A stretch of 14,427 nt of DNA from Candidatus Opitulatrix cubana (GCA_031283665.1 JAITBJ010000018.1:1-14427); one strand, 5' to 3'. Positions 5,692 through 14,013 are shown, numbered from the stretch's first letter. Made by a program: numbers and translations. The notes: generated by a model from the sequence alone, not told the origin.

Positions 5692-6947
5692 TTTAAACTT
5701 TCTAACAGTCCCTTATCTATCTTCCTGCCGAGCAGCTTTTCAGCTTCTGAATACTTTTTACATTTGATATATTCACGAATTTTTGTAGATGATATATTCG
5801 GAAGCAATTGAAAAGTTTCTACTTCAAAAAGTTTTAACTCTTTTACTTTTTCAATCGTGCCAAGTGCACCAGCTCCAAAACCTGTTCCCTCACCCATTAC
5901 AAGCAGCTTCACATTCCATTTATCTGATAAATAATCTTTTGCAAAAGATGAATAATCCATATATTGAATGCGTGAACCTAAATCTATATAATCTATTTTT
6001 TGAGCGCCGCATAATCGCAAAGCTTTTTCTCTTGCAAGATTTTTATTTGCATTTTTATCACCTACAATTATAACTCTTGGTTTGAGTTTATTTTCTAAAC
6101 ACCGCTTCACTAAATAATTCACAATTGCGATATGACCCTTATGCATAGTTTCAAATTTACCAATCACAGCGCCGTATCCAATTTCAGCTGGCTCTTTATT
6201 TACGCTAATTTGTGTAAACTGTTTTCCAGATTTGATAAGCTTGGAAATGCTATATGCATTATCTACATTATACTCGCCTATTGCAGTTCGTCTTAGAGTT
6301 TGCAAATGTCCGCCAACTTGCAAAGCTTCTCCCATATCTCTAGCTATAGATCTTATATATGTGCCAGAGGAGCAAACTATTTTTGCTTCCACATTTATGC
6401 AGTTTTCATTTTTATCTATATTCGATTTTTCTTGTTTTATATTTAACACTTCAAACTCATAAACAAAAATAGGTTTTTTGTCAAGTTCAAACTCTTGACC
6501 AGCACGAGCTTTTTTATACGCACGCACCCCGTCCACTTTTTTAGCTGAAAAATCAGATGGCCTTTGATACGAAAAACCTAAAAAAGCTCGTGCTTGGGTC
6601 TTAATTTTTTTATCATCTAATTCAGATAAACGCTTTTGAATCTTGTCAGGATTTTGAGTTTTTATTTTTTCACCTGTCAAGTCATCTGTATTAGTAGACA
6701 CTCCTAATTGAATGGTGGCAATATAAGTTTTTGGGAGCGCTTGAAAGCGGTCTATGAGTTTTGTGGACTTGCCAAATGCTATAATAAGTAAGCCGCTTGC
6801 AAACGGATCAAGAGTTCCAGCATGACCTGCCTTTCTCTGATGAAAAAGATTTCTCAATTTTGCAACGGCATCATGAGATGTCCAGTCTATATCCTTATCT
6901 ACTAATAAAAATCCATTTACATCTGGATTGCTTTTAGGTTTGCTCAT
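5685..6947 (-). CDS. truB: TruB tRNA pseudouridine-55 synthase fused to a RibF FAD-synthetase domain
   Basis: Residues 1 to about 245 are TruB, which makes pseudouridine 55 in the tRNA T-loop: GFLLVDKDIDWTSHD, the catalytic Asp47 in GHAGTLDPFASGLL, RAYKKARAG (142-150), and YIRSIARDMG (197-206). From about 255 to 410 the chain is the N-terminal FMN adenylyltransferase domain of RibF: GKFETMHKGH (263-272), VMGEGTGFGAG (350-360), NISSTKIREYI (384-394) and LLGRK (405-409). The protein ends 11 residues later. The C-terminal riboflavin kinase domain of normal RibF (about 310 residues in total) is absent, and there is no room for it because add starts inside the stop codon. FDG of the usual GxFDGxHxGH motif is FET here, so catalysis may be altered. 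The start overlaps the end of rbfA by 14 bases. Separate truB and ribF neighbours are usual in actinobacteria; this looks like a stop-codon-loss fusion with truncation. Confidence 0.92.
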   Translation of the reverse strand: MSKPKSNPDVNGFLLVDKDIDWTSHDAVAKLRNLFHQRKAGHAGTLDPFASGLLIIAFGKSTKLIDRFQALPKTYIATIQLGVSTNTDDLTGEKIKTQNPDKIQKRLSELDDKKIKTQARAFLGFSYQRPSDFSAKKVDGVRAYKKARAGQEFELDKKPIFVYEFEVLNIKQEKSNIDKNENCINVEAKIVCSSGTYIRSIARDMGEALQVGGHLQTLRRTAIGEYNVDNAYSISKLIKSGKQFTQISVNKEPAEIGYGAVIGKFETMHKGHIAIVNYLVKRCLENKLKPRVIIVGDKNANKNLAREKALRLCGAQKIDYIDLGSRIQYMDYSSFAKDYLSDKWNVKLLVMGEGTGFGAGALGTIEKVKELKLFEVETFQLLPNISSTKIREYIKCKKYSEAEKLLGRKIDKGLLESLKC

Positions 6948-7410
6948 TAGATATTTCAGATTCCTTTATTTGAGAAACATTCGTTTTATAAGGCTGATCA
7001 CTATTTGCGAAATGAGCTTTTTTAGCTTTCTTTTGGATTTTAGAGTCTGCTTTATGAGCTAACTCAATTAAACTATCTATAGATTCCACATTTTTTTCGA
7101 CCTCATCATAAATAAACTCTATTTCGGGTGCTGTTTTGAGATTTATTTTTTTTGCTAACGCTGTTCTGATTCTGCCTCTAGCGCTATTGAGAGCTTCAGA
7201 ATTTACCTTTGCAGCTTTTTCTCCTCCTAAAACAGACCAAAAAATCTTTGCGTGTTTAAAATCTCCACTTACTTGCACATCTAAAATAGTTACTAATCCT
7301 AATCGTTTATCAGCGAGTTCAAACTCTAAAACATCTGCTACTATATTTCTTATAATATGTTGTAAGCGCTCTTTTTTTGCAACTTTGCTTTTAGCATCTG
7401 CTATTTCCAT
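6934..7410 (-). CDS. rbfA: Ribosome-binding factor A
   Basis: A 158-residue protein matching RbfA, the KH-like factor that binds the 30S subunit and helps 16S rRNA 5' end maturation, also important at low temperature. Visible family traits are ERLQHIIRNIVADVLEFELADKRLG (14-38), the strand VTILDVQVSGDFKHAKIFWSVLG (40-62), and RIRTALAKKINLKTAPEIEFIYDE (80-103). After about residue 130 there is a Lys/Ser/Asn-rich tail not needed for the fold. The ATG overlaps the infB stop codon by one base (TAATG) and there is no strong Shine-Dalgarno, so translation is probably coupled to infB. Its 3' end overlaps the TruB-RibF start. Confidence 0.93.
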   Translation of the reverse strand: MEIADAKSKVAKKERLQHIIRNIVADVLEFELADKRLGLVTILDVQVSGDFKHAKIFWSVLGGEKAAKVNSEALNSARGRIRTALAKKINLKTAPEIEFIYDEVEKNVESIDSLIELAHKADSKIQKKAKKAHFANSDQPYKTNVSQIKESEISNEQT

Positions 7411-9953
7411 TATTTTGGTTCAACTAGTTTCATCTCATAGGTGATAATTGTGTCACCAGGATTCACATCGTTATAATCACCAAATCCAATTCCGCATTCA
7501 ATACCTTTTTTAACAGTTTTCACATCATCTTTTTCTCTACGCAAAGATTCTATTTTCAAATTATCAGCAACTATCTCATCATCACGCTTAACCCTTGCTA
7601 ATGAACCACGAGTGATAATTCCAGAATCCACTTTTGAACCTGCTATATTTCCAAACTTAGACGATTTGAAAACTTGCAAAACAGTAGCCTGACCGGTTTC
7701 TACTTCCTCATATTCAGGTTTTAACATACCTTTTAGTGCTGCTTCCACATCTTCTATCACTTTATAAATTATAGAATACTGCTTTATATCTACACCCTCT
7801 CTTGAAGCATATTCCTCTACTTTTTGTTCAGGTTTCACATTGAAAGCTATAATCACAGCATTGTCTACAGTAGCTAAGTTCACATCGTTTTGAGTCACAG
7901 CTCCTACGCCTCTATGGATAATTCGTAAACCAATGCCCTCACCTGTGTCAATTTTGACTAATGCATCTTCTAATGCTTCTACAGAACCTGACGCATCACC
8001 TTTTATAATCAAATTCAAAATATCAAGTTTACCTTGCTCCACAGCCTCTTTAAAGAATTCAAGTGTTGCTCTCTTATGGCGCTTTGCTAGCTCGGCTGCT
8101 CTATTGCTACTTTCTCTCATTTGAGCGATTTGACGCGCTACTTTATCATCTTCTGCTATCAAAAATGAATCACCTGCGCTTGGCACTGCAGAAAGCCCTA
8201 AAGCTCTAACAGGCGTGGATGGTTCTGCTTTCTCAATTGTATTTCCAGCCTCATCAAACATAGCCCTTACTTTTCCAAAAGTTTCACCTGCCACTAGCGG
8301 ATCATAAATGTTTAGAGTGCCGCTTTGAACTAATAATGTAGCCACAGCACCTCTGCCTTTATCTAAATGCCCCTCTATTACAGTGCCTCGTGCTAACATA
8401 TTCGGATTTGCTCTCAAATCAAGCGTAGCATCACAAGTTAGCAAAACCGCTTCCAAGAGTTTATCTATATTTGTTTCATTTTTCGCTGATATGTCCACAA
8501 ACATAGTATCACCGCCATATTCTTCACTGACTAACTCATATTCGGCTAATTGGCCTCTAACTTTAGCAGGGTCTGCACCTGTAGCATCTATTTTATTTAC
8601 AGCTACCACTATTGGCACATCAGCAGCTTTAGCATGATCTAATGCTTCAATAGTTTGTGGCATAATACCATCATCTGCTGCCACCACTAAAATAGCTATA
8701 TCAGTAACTTCTGCACCGCGCGCTCTCATAGCAGTGAAAGCCTCATGACCTGGTGTGTCAATAAATGTCATAGATCTTGGGCGGCCATCATGTTTTACAT
8801 TTATTTTATAAGCACCAATATGCTGTGTGATTCCGCCTTTTTCACCCTCTACCACATTTGCATGTCTTATAGCATCAAGAAGTTTTGTCTTTCCGTGATC
8901 CACATGTCCCATCACTGTGATCACAGGCGCTCTTGGTTCAAGGCCCTCTTCATCTTGAGCTTCTTTATCTAAATCTATATCAAACTCTGATAAAATCTCT
9001 TTATCTTCTTCTTCAGGAGTGACCATTTGAATTTTATAACCTAACTCCTCTCCTAAAAGAATAAAGGTATCTTCATCAAGAGACTGAGTAACAGTAGCCA
9101 TTTCACCGAGTTTGAAAAGCACAGTTACTAAATCTGCAGGTGAAACCTCTATTTTGTCTCCAAAGTCATTTAGTGTAGCACCTTGTCGTAAACGAATTAC
9201 TTTTCCACCGCCATCAGAGATTTCAACACCACCAATTGTGCGTGCTTCCATCTCCTCAAACTCTTGACGTTTATCTTTTTTAGATTTTCTCTGTTTTACA
9301 GGTTTGCCGCCTCTTCTGCCAAAAGCACCTTGTGTGCCTCCAAATCTAGCACCACCTTTTCCGCTTTTAGTAGATTTATACGGAGCTTGATTTTTTTGAG
9401 AATCTATTTCTGTAGACTTTTTATATGGTGAAGCTCCATCTTGTGATTGACGCTGTCCATCAGAGCCTGCTCTTTGATTAGGTTTGAAGCCCTCACCGGT
9501 TTGGTCTTTTCTACCTCGTCTAAACCCTTTAATAGATTGACCCATTTTAGCACTAGGGCGCGCATTAGTTAAAAATGGATTGTTCGCAATTCTAGGTGCT
9601 TTTGGTTTAGGTATATCTAATTTAGGTGCATCTATTTCAGGAGCAGAATCTTTGACTGATTCTTCTTCTGATTTTGGCTCTTCTTGAAGCTCATCTGCTT
9701 TTTCAACAGCCTTAGTTTCTAATTTAGTTACTAAACCTGAAACAATTTCAACTTTTTCAACAGGTTCTTCTACTTTTTCCTCTTTTACAGGAGCAGGAAA
9801 CTTTTCGCGAACCTTTCTTTCTATTGGCGGCTCTAAAGCAGCAGATGGCGAAGAGATATATTCGCCTAAATCGTCATTTATATAGGCTAAAACCTCTTTA
9901 CTGGTTTTGCCTAGCTCCTTTGCTAAGGCGCTTACTTTTATTTTTGCTGCCAT
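7410..9953 (-). CDS. infB: Translation initiation factor IF-2
   Basis: The 847-residue GTPase brings initiator tRNA to the 30S subunit and promotes subunit joining. The N-terminus (KIKVSALAKELGKTSKEVL) is the usual IF2_N helix domain. Residues 50-230 are a low-complexity linker, first Glu/Lys/Pro-rich and then Gly/Arg/Lys-rich, typical of actinobacterial IF-2. The GTPase motifs are GHVDHGKT (349-356), DTPGHEAF (399-406), NKID (453-456) and SAK (489-491). The C-terminal half carries domains II-IV ending in the beta-barrel sequence GDYNDVNPGDTIITYEM. It starts two bases after the nusA stop codon, with an AAGGTG binding site in the end of nusA. The small ylxR gene often found between nusA and infB is missing here. 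Confidence 0.97.
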   Translation of the reverse strand: MAAKIKVSALAKELGKTSKEVLAYINDDLGEYISSPSAALEPPIERKVREKFPAPVKEEKVEEPVEKVEIVSGLVTKLETKAVEKADELQEEPKSEEESVKDSAPEIDAPKLDIPKPKAPRIANNPFLTNARPSAKMGQSIKGFRRGRKDQTGEGFKPNQRAGSDGQRQSQDGASPYKKSTEIDSQKNQAPYKSTKSGKGGARFGGTQGAFGRRGGKPVKQRKSKKDKRQEFEEMEARTIGGVEISDGGGKVIRLRQGATLNDFGDKIEVSPADLVTVLFKLGEMATVTQSLDEDTFILLGEELGYKIQMVTPEEEDKEILSEFDIDLDKEAQDEEGLEPRAPVITVMGHVDHGKTKLLDAIRHANVVEGEKGGITQHIGAYKINVKHDGRPRSMTFIDTPGHEAFTAMRARGAEVTDIAILVVAADDGIMPQTIEALDHAKAADVPIVVAVNKIDATGADPAKVRGQLAEYELVSEEYGGDTMFVDISAKNETNIDKLLEAVLLTCDATLDLRANPNMLARGTVIEGHLDKGRGAVATLLVQSGTLNIYDPLVAGETFGKVRAMFDEAGNTIEKAEPSTPVRALGLSAVPSAGDSFLIAEDDKVARQIAQMRESSNRAAELAKRHKRATLEFFKEAVEQGKLDILNLIIKGDASGSVEALEDALVKIDTGEGIGLRIIHRGVGAVTQNDVNLATVDNAVIIAFNVKPEQKVEEYASREGVDIKQYSIIYKVIEDVEAALKGMLKPEYEEVETGQATVLQVFKSSKFGNIAGSKVDSGIITRGSLARVKRDDEIVADNLKIESLRREKDDVKTVKKGIECGIGFGDYNDVNPGDTIITYEMKLVEPK

Positions 9954-9955
9954 AT

Positions 9956-10918
9956 TTATTCACCTTTTTCATCCGCTAAAATATCTATTTTCCAACCTGT
10001 TAGCCTTGCAGCTAATCTAGCATTTTGCCCTACAGCACCTATTGCTAGCGAAAGCTGATATTCAGGCACCCATGCTCGTGCTTCTTTTTGCAATTTTGAA
10101 AGTATTTCCACTTTTGAAGCTTTTGCAGGGGATAAAGCATTTTTCACAAACTGGGCTGGGTCATCCGAATACTCAATAATATCTATTTTCTCGCCACCTA
10201 ATTCGTTCATCACATTTCTAACTCTGCTGCCCACAGGCCCTATTGTGGCCCCTATAGCATTCACACTTTTATCATTGGACTTCACAGCTATTTTAGATCT
10301 ATGCCCTGCTTCTCTTGACACATTCACTATTTCCACTTTTTTATCCTGCATTTCAGGAACTTCTTGCTCAAATAAAGCTTCCACTAATCCAGGATGTGAA
10401 CGGCTTACATGAATTATAGGCCCCTTATTTCCTCTAAACACATCTAGCACATAAACTCTAATTCGGGTCCCATGCATATATATTTCACCTGGTATTCTTT
10501 CAGCCAATGGCAAAATTGCCTCATATTTTCCATAGCCTATATCTAGTTTGATATTATCTTCGTCTTCCGATTGCAAAATGATGCCAGAGATAATTTTGCC
10601 TTTTTTAGCACGGAACTCATCTATAAAATATCCCTCTTTAGCGTCCTGCAAAGCCGTTTCTATTACACGGCGCGCGCTTTGAGTAGCCACTCTTGCAAAG
10701 TCTACTGGTGTGTCATCTATTTCTTCGCCTGTTTCAGGATTTTTTACTAACACACTAGCATCACCTGTTTTAGTATTAAATACTACACGCGCTTCTACAT
10801 CTGGATGATTTTTTTCATAAGCTGCTAAAAGTGCTCTTTGGATTCCGTGAGTCACAAATACGAGGTCTAAACCGCTCTCTAAGACCAATGATTTCAAAGC
10901 TTGCATATCTATACGCAT
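9956..10918 (-). CDS. nusA: Transcription termination/antitermination protein NusA
   Basis: The 320-residue protein is the RNA-polymerase-associated factor for pausing, termination and rRNA antitermination. It has the NusA N-terminal domain (1 to about 105), an S1 domain (about 108-175, including GIILQSEDEDNIKLDIG and RIRVYVLDV), and two KH domains (about 185-310; AIGATIGPVGSRVRNVMNELGGEKIDI and LAIGAVGQNARLAARLTGWKIDI). It has no acidic C-terminal repeats, which is normal for actinobacteria. The ATG is preceded by GAGGG (10923-10927). It is the first gene of the operon; rimP, often immediately upstream, is absent and manA lies there instead. Confidence 0.96.
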   Translation of the reverse strand: MRIDMQALKSLVLESGLDLVFVTHGIQRALLAAYEKNHPDVEARVVFNTKTGDASVLVKNPETGEEIDDTPVDFARVATQSARRVIETALQDAKEGYFIDEFRAKKGKIISGIILQSEDEDNIKLDIGYGKYEAILPLAERIPGEIYMHGTRIRVYVLDVFRGNKGPIIHVSRSHPGLVEALFEQEVPEMQDKKVEIVNVSREAGHRSKIAVKSNDKSVNAIGATIGPVGSRVRNVMNELGGEKIDIIEYSDDPAQFVKNALSPAKASKVEILSKLQKEARAWVPEYQLSLAIGAVGQNARLAARLTGWKIDILADEKGE

Positions 10919-10964
10919 TTTACCCTCGCTTTATATTCTGTTTTTATTATTTACTTATAATAAT

Positions 10965-10970
10965 AGTATA
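10965..10970 (-). promoter_or_regulatory. Candidate -10 box of the nusA operon promoter
   Basis: The minus strand reads TATACT about 46 bases before the nusA ATG, in the 54-base gap after manA. A TG immediately precedes the hexamer. The -35 region would lie in the end of manA and shows no clear TTGACA. The same TATACT is seen ahead of several other genes here. Confidence 0.4.
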
Positions 10971-10972
10971 CA

Positions 10973-12001
10973 TCAGATATGCGCTATGGCAAATTTGCCA
11001 GAACCGTTTATTAAAATCTGCTCTTTACTATCTATAAAATATGCATCACCTTTTTTCACATTTTTATCATTTACGGCAAATTTGCCATCTAATGCTATAA
11101 GCACTTTTGGACCAGAATGATACTGACAAAGATATTCGTCTGCAAAATTGCCATTTCCTACCATAATACCAAATCCTGCACCTCGCGGTATATAATCGGT
11201 CCAATTTTTTGATTTTGCTACTGTGTTAGGTTTATAACTTGGAAGAGGTTTAAAAAGTCCATTATCAAGCACTAATTTTGGATTTATATATTTATTTGTT
11301 AATCCTGCTCTAAACACATTGTCAGAGTTTTCCATAATCTCTAAACACTCTCCACGAATATATGCATGAAGTATACCATCTGGCAGATAAACACTTTGAC
11401 CTGGCTTTAGCATTTCCACATTCATCTCTAAAAGCAAAAGAGCTGTAGGATCATCAGGATAATCGCTCCTTGCAAACAAAAACGCTTTATCTGAAAGTGA
11501 ATCAGAAGTTCCATTTTTAACACGCTTTTGGATTTCACGAGTTTTCTTTTCTAAATACTCTTTTGAAGTATATTTGCTTTTTTTGGAATCTTTATTTTTC
11601 AAAATCTCTTCAAATCTCTTTTTAGAGTGCTCACTTTTCACACCAACCACCACTAAAAAGTCTGTTAGCGCCACAGCCATTTCAGGTTTAGAGTTTGGAT
11701 CTTTAAAAACTCTTTCTGCGCTTTCTAGTGGCACACTTCTTCTATTTTCACTAGCAAACCCTAATTTAGCAGTCTTTTTGTTTGGATGAATTTGCAAAGA
11801 CAAACACTTTTCCACAGCAAGAACCTTAAAAAGATAAGGCAAATCTTTGCCATAGATTTTTGATATATTATCTCCTCTTTTATGAGTTCCAAACCACGCT
11901 TCGGCGATTTTTTTATTCTTCGGTGCTTCAGAGAATAGATTCTGTAATTTAGTTTTGCTGCCCCAGTCATAGTTTTGAAAAACAGGCGTTATCTTTTCCA
12001 T
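10973..12001 (-). CDS. manA: Mannose-6-phosphate isomerase, type I
   Basis: The enzyme interconverts mannose 6-phosphate and fructose 6-phosphate in the cytoplasm, feeding mannose into glycolysis or fructose 6-phosphate into GDP-mannose and cell-wall glycans. From the ATG at 12001 it has 342 residues. Type I cupin zinc ligands are visible: Gln70 and His72 in LSLQIHPNKK, Glu107 in NSKPEMAVAL, and His212 in LPDGILHAYIRGECLEIMEN; the catalytic-site Arg is in VFRAGLTNKY. NYDWGS and EAWFGTH near the start are family signatures. An in-frame TTG at 12007 would add two residues, but the ATG is preferred. There is no clear Shine-Dalgarno. It diverges from the yhgE-like gene with only 29 bases between start codons. 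Confidence 0.93.
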   Translation of the reverse strand: MEKITPVFQNYDWGSKTKLQNLFSEAPKNKKIAEAWFGTHKRGDNISKIYGKDLPYLFKVLAVEKCLSLQIHPNKKTAKLGFASENRRSVPLESAERVFKDPNSKPEMAVALTDFLVVVGVKSEHSKKRFEEILKNKDSKKSKYTSKEYLEKKTREIQKRVKNGTSDSLSDKAFLFARSDYPDDPTALLLLEMNVEMLKPGQSVYLPDGILHAYIRGECLEIMENSDNVFRAGLTNKYINPKLVLDNGLFKPLPSYKPNTVAKSKNWTDYIPRGAGFGIMVGNGNFADEYLCQYHSGPKVLIALDGKFAVNDKNVKKGDAYFIDSKEQILINGSGKFAIAHI

Positions 12002-12030
12002 ATTCAAATGCTACCATATATACTATAAAT
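12002..12030. promoter_or_regulatory. Compact divergent promoter region of manA and the yhgE-like gene
   Basis: Only 29 bases separate the two start codons. On the plus strand TATACT (12019-12024) ends six bases before ATG 12031, placing transcription start on the start codon (leaderless). On the minus strand TAGCAT (12013-12008) stands six bases before ATG 12001, or TATAGT (12027-12022) could give a short leader. No Shine-Dalgarno is present for either gene. The two -35 regions must lie within the opposite gene. Confidence 0.5.
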
Positions 12031-13884
12031 ATGGCTACAACATTTAGCGTTGCCTTTCAAGGTTTGAAGAAAGTCTTATCTACATGGTTTATGCGAGTAG
12101 CTGTAATAGCACTAGTTTTGATTCCTTCAATTTATTCAGGGCTTTATTTATGGGCTAATTATGATCCTTATACAAAAATGCAAAATGTGCCTGTGGCAAT
12201 ATCTTGTGAAGATAAATCAGTAAAAGTTGGTTCTAATACATTTGATTTAGGAAAAGATGTTGAAAATAAACTCATTGAAAAAAATGCTTTCGATATGCAA
12301 ACCACTACTACTCAAAACTTGAGGGATGGCGTATATAATGAAAAATACTTATTTGGAATAATAATTCCAAAAGATTTTTCCAAGCAGGTTTCTACTTTAT
12401 ATAACTCTGTAATTGGCAAAGATTTGAAAGAAAAACCTATGCAAGCTCAAATTATATTAGTGACAAATGATGCTAATAGTTATATAATTCATACAGCTGC
12501 TGATCAAATGGCTAATATGCTGCAAGCATCTATAACAAGCGAAGTGATGAAAGAGTTTTCCGATAATTTATTAAAAGGACTTTCACAGGTTCATTCTAAT
12601 TTGAAAAATGCAAGTGATGCTTCTGCACAAATCACATCAGCTCTTGATGAGCTAAAAGCAAACTCTGAAAAAATAAATGCAGGACTCCAGCAGCTTTCAT
12701 CTGCTGCAGCACCTCTTCCAAACATTATGAATCAACTAGCGCTAGGAAGTGCAAAAATTGCTACTGGAAACTCTGAAATAGCTAAATATGCTAATGAAGT
12801 TAATGCAATTGCGCACAATCTAAATATCGACTGGAATCAAAAAATCAGACCTGAACTAGTTGCTGATATTGAAAAACTTCCTATCTCGGATGATGCAAAG
12901 CAATTTTTGTTAGATAAAGTAAATCAAATAGATTCAGAAGTGGTAAAAGTGAATAACACTATAATTGTAGATGTGAAACTTCTCAATGACCTAGCAAACG
13001 GTTCAAAAGAATTGTCAAAAGCTCTAAGCACAATGAGCAGCCAAATCCCTCAATTAGTCAAAGCAGTAGAGCAGCTCTCATCAGGATATACTGCTTTTGA
13101 TAATGGACTAGACAAATTGACTAATGCGTCTCATGAGTTTTCCAAGCAGCTAAAACTTGGATACGAAAAAATCCCTACTTTTTCAGATGCACAAAGAGAA
13201 AATATAAATAATATAGTAGCAAACCCTGTGAGAGTAGATAATGAGGCGCAAGCAGAGTCTGCTAATTATGGAGTCGGACTTGCGCCATTTTTCTTTTCAC
13301 TTTCTGCATGGGTGGGCGCTTATGCATTATTCGTTCTAATTAGACCTTTCAAAAATAATGAGCTCCAATTTTCAAAATCTGATATAAGAGCGGGGCTTGG
13401 AGCTTACATAATTCCGCTTCTTTTTGGTGTTTTGCAAATGTTTTGTTTATTTGCTACAGTCACATTTATTTTGAATTTGCCAATAGTAAATCACGCACTT
13501 TTGTTAGCATTTTTTATGCTTATGAGCGCCGCCTTTGTGGCTATAATGTTTTGCCTTGTGGCTCTTTTAGATATGACAGGTTTATATGTAGGATTAATTC
13601 TGCTAATGCTCCAAATCACTAGCTCTGGAGGCACTTTCCCTTGGCAAACCACACCTGATTTCTTCCATTATATGCATGCAGTTTTGCCTATGAGCTATAC
13701 AGTAGATGCTATAAGACATATTATAAACGGTGGAAACTTCTCTATTATCGCTAATGACAGTTTTATACTTTCATTATATCTTGTAGTTTCACTTATACTA
13801 ATAGTAGGCATTGCTGCTGTAAAAAGAAAACCTTTGAGAGCGCTTGCACGATTTTTCCCTAAAAGCGTTACTAAACGGAAGTAG
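12031..13884 (+). CDS. YhgE/Pip-family membrane protein (ABC-2 type fold)
   Basis: The 617-residue protein matches the YhgE/Pip family, whose founding members include the lactococcal phage infection protein. It has one membrane segment near residues 21-41, a large extracytoplasmic region (about 42-410) with coiled-coil-like Ala/Ser/Leu stretches (190-375), and five membrane segments at about 415-437, 456-480, 485-510, 512-530 and 578-596. The family hallmarks are GLAPFFFSLSAWVGA (416-430) and SSGGTFPWQTTPDFFHYMHA (531-550) followed by VLPMSYTVDAIRHII. The basic C-terminus KSVTKRK is cytoplasmic. In actinobacteria such proteins are often described as putative transport or surface-export components; the substrate is unknown. 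Position of TATACT makes the mRNA probably leaderless. The stop codon lies next to the first HspR-type site of dnaK, and no terminator is seen. Confidence 0.9.
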   Translation: MATTFSVAFQGLKKVLSTWFMRVAVIALVLIPSIYSGLYLWANYDPYTKMQNVPVAISCEDKSVKVGSNTFDLGKDVENKLIEKNAFDMQTTTTQNLRDGVYNEKYLFGIIIPKDFSKQVSTLYNSVIGKDLKEKPMQAQIILVTNDANSYIIHTAADQMANMLQASITSEVMKEFSDNLLKGLSQVHSNLKNASDASAQITSALDELKANSEKINAGLQQLSSAAAPLPNIMNQLALGSAKIATGNSEIAKYANEVNAIAHNLNIDWNQKIRPELVADIEKLPISDDAKQFLLDKVNQIDSEVVKVNNTIIVDVKLLNDLANGSKELSKALSTMSSQIPQLVKAVEQLSSGYTAFDNGLDKLTNASHEFSKQLKLGYEKIPTFSDAQRENINNIVANPVRVDNEAQAESANYGVGLAPFFFSLSAWVGAYALFVLIRPFKNNELQFSKSDIRAGLGAYIIPLLFGVLQMFCLFATVTFILNLPIVNHALLLAFFMLMSAAFVAIMFCLVALLDMTGLYVGLILLMLQITSSGGTFPWQTTPDFFHYMHAVLPMSYTVDAIRHIINGGNFSIIANDSFILSLYLVVSLILIVGIAAVKRKPLRALARFFPKSVTKRK

Positions 13885-13885
13885 A

Positions 13886-13906
13886 CTTGAGCAATACACA
13901 CTCAAC
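13886..13906. promoter_or_regulatory. Imperfect HAIR element (upstream HspR site)
   Basis: CTTGAGC-N7-ACTCAAC differs from the HAIR consensus CTTGAGT-N7-ACTCAAG at one base in each arm. It starts two bases after the yhgE-like stop codon and lies 61 bases (about six helical turns) upstream of the perfect site, so cooperative binding is possible. Confidence 0.65.
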
Positions 13907-13920
13907 TTTTGTGAAAAAAC

Positions 13921-13948
13921 TTGACTTCTGAATTTTTTATGCTAAACT
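13921..13948 (+). promoter_or_regulatory. dnaK promoter with extended -10
   Basis: TTGACT (13921-13926) and TAAACT (13943-13948) are separated by 16 bases, and TGC directly precedes the -10 hexamer (extended -10). The -10 overlaps the first bases of the perfect HAIR site, so bound HspR would block RNA polymerase. Transcription would start near 13955, giving a leader of about 88 bases. Confidence 0.65.
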
Positions 13949-13970
13949 TGAGTTAGAGGCACTCAAGTTT
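13944..13970. promoter_or_regulatory. Perfect HAIR element: HspR operator of dnaK
   Basis: CTTGAGT (13947-13953), seven bases TAGAGGC, then ACTCAAG (13961-13967) is an exact match to the HspR-binding inverted repeat of actinobacteria. The symmetry extends to 10-base arms, AAACTTGAGT and ACTCAAGTTT. It covers the dnaK -10 box and predicted start site, indicating heat-shock control by HspR repression. Confidence 0.92.
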
Positions 13971-14000
13971 GAGTTTCTAACTAAAATAATAATTTGAGTG

Positions 14001-14013
14001 TCACAAATTGTGA
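14001..14013. promoter_or_regulatory. Palindrome in the dnaK leader
   Basis: TCACAA-A-TTGTGA is a perfect 6-base inverted repeat around one base, 30 bases before the dnaK start codon and downstream of the predicted transcription start. A TTTGAGT half-site (13993-13999) lies next to it. It could be an additional operator or a chance palindrome; it is too tight to fold as RNA. Confidence 0.35.

Noticed and set aside
8745..8972. Plus-strand frames opposite infB, nusA, truB, add and manA
   Set aside because: All lie antisense to strongly conserved genes and show no recognisable protein features or ribosome sites.
12002..12007. TTG start for manA at 12007
   Set aside because: The ATG two codons later fits the family's usual N-terminus; there is no ribosome site favouring the TTG.
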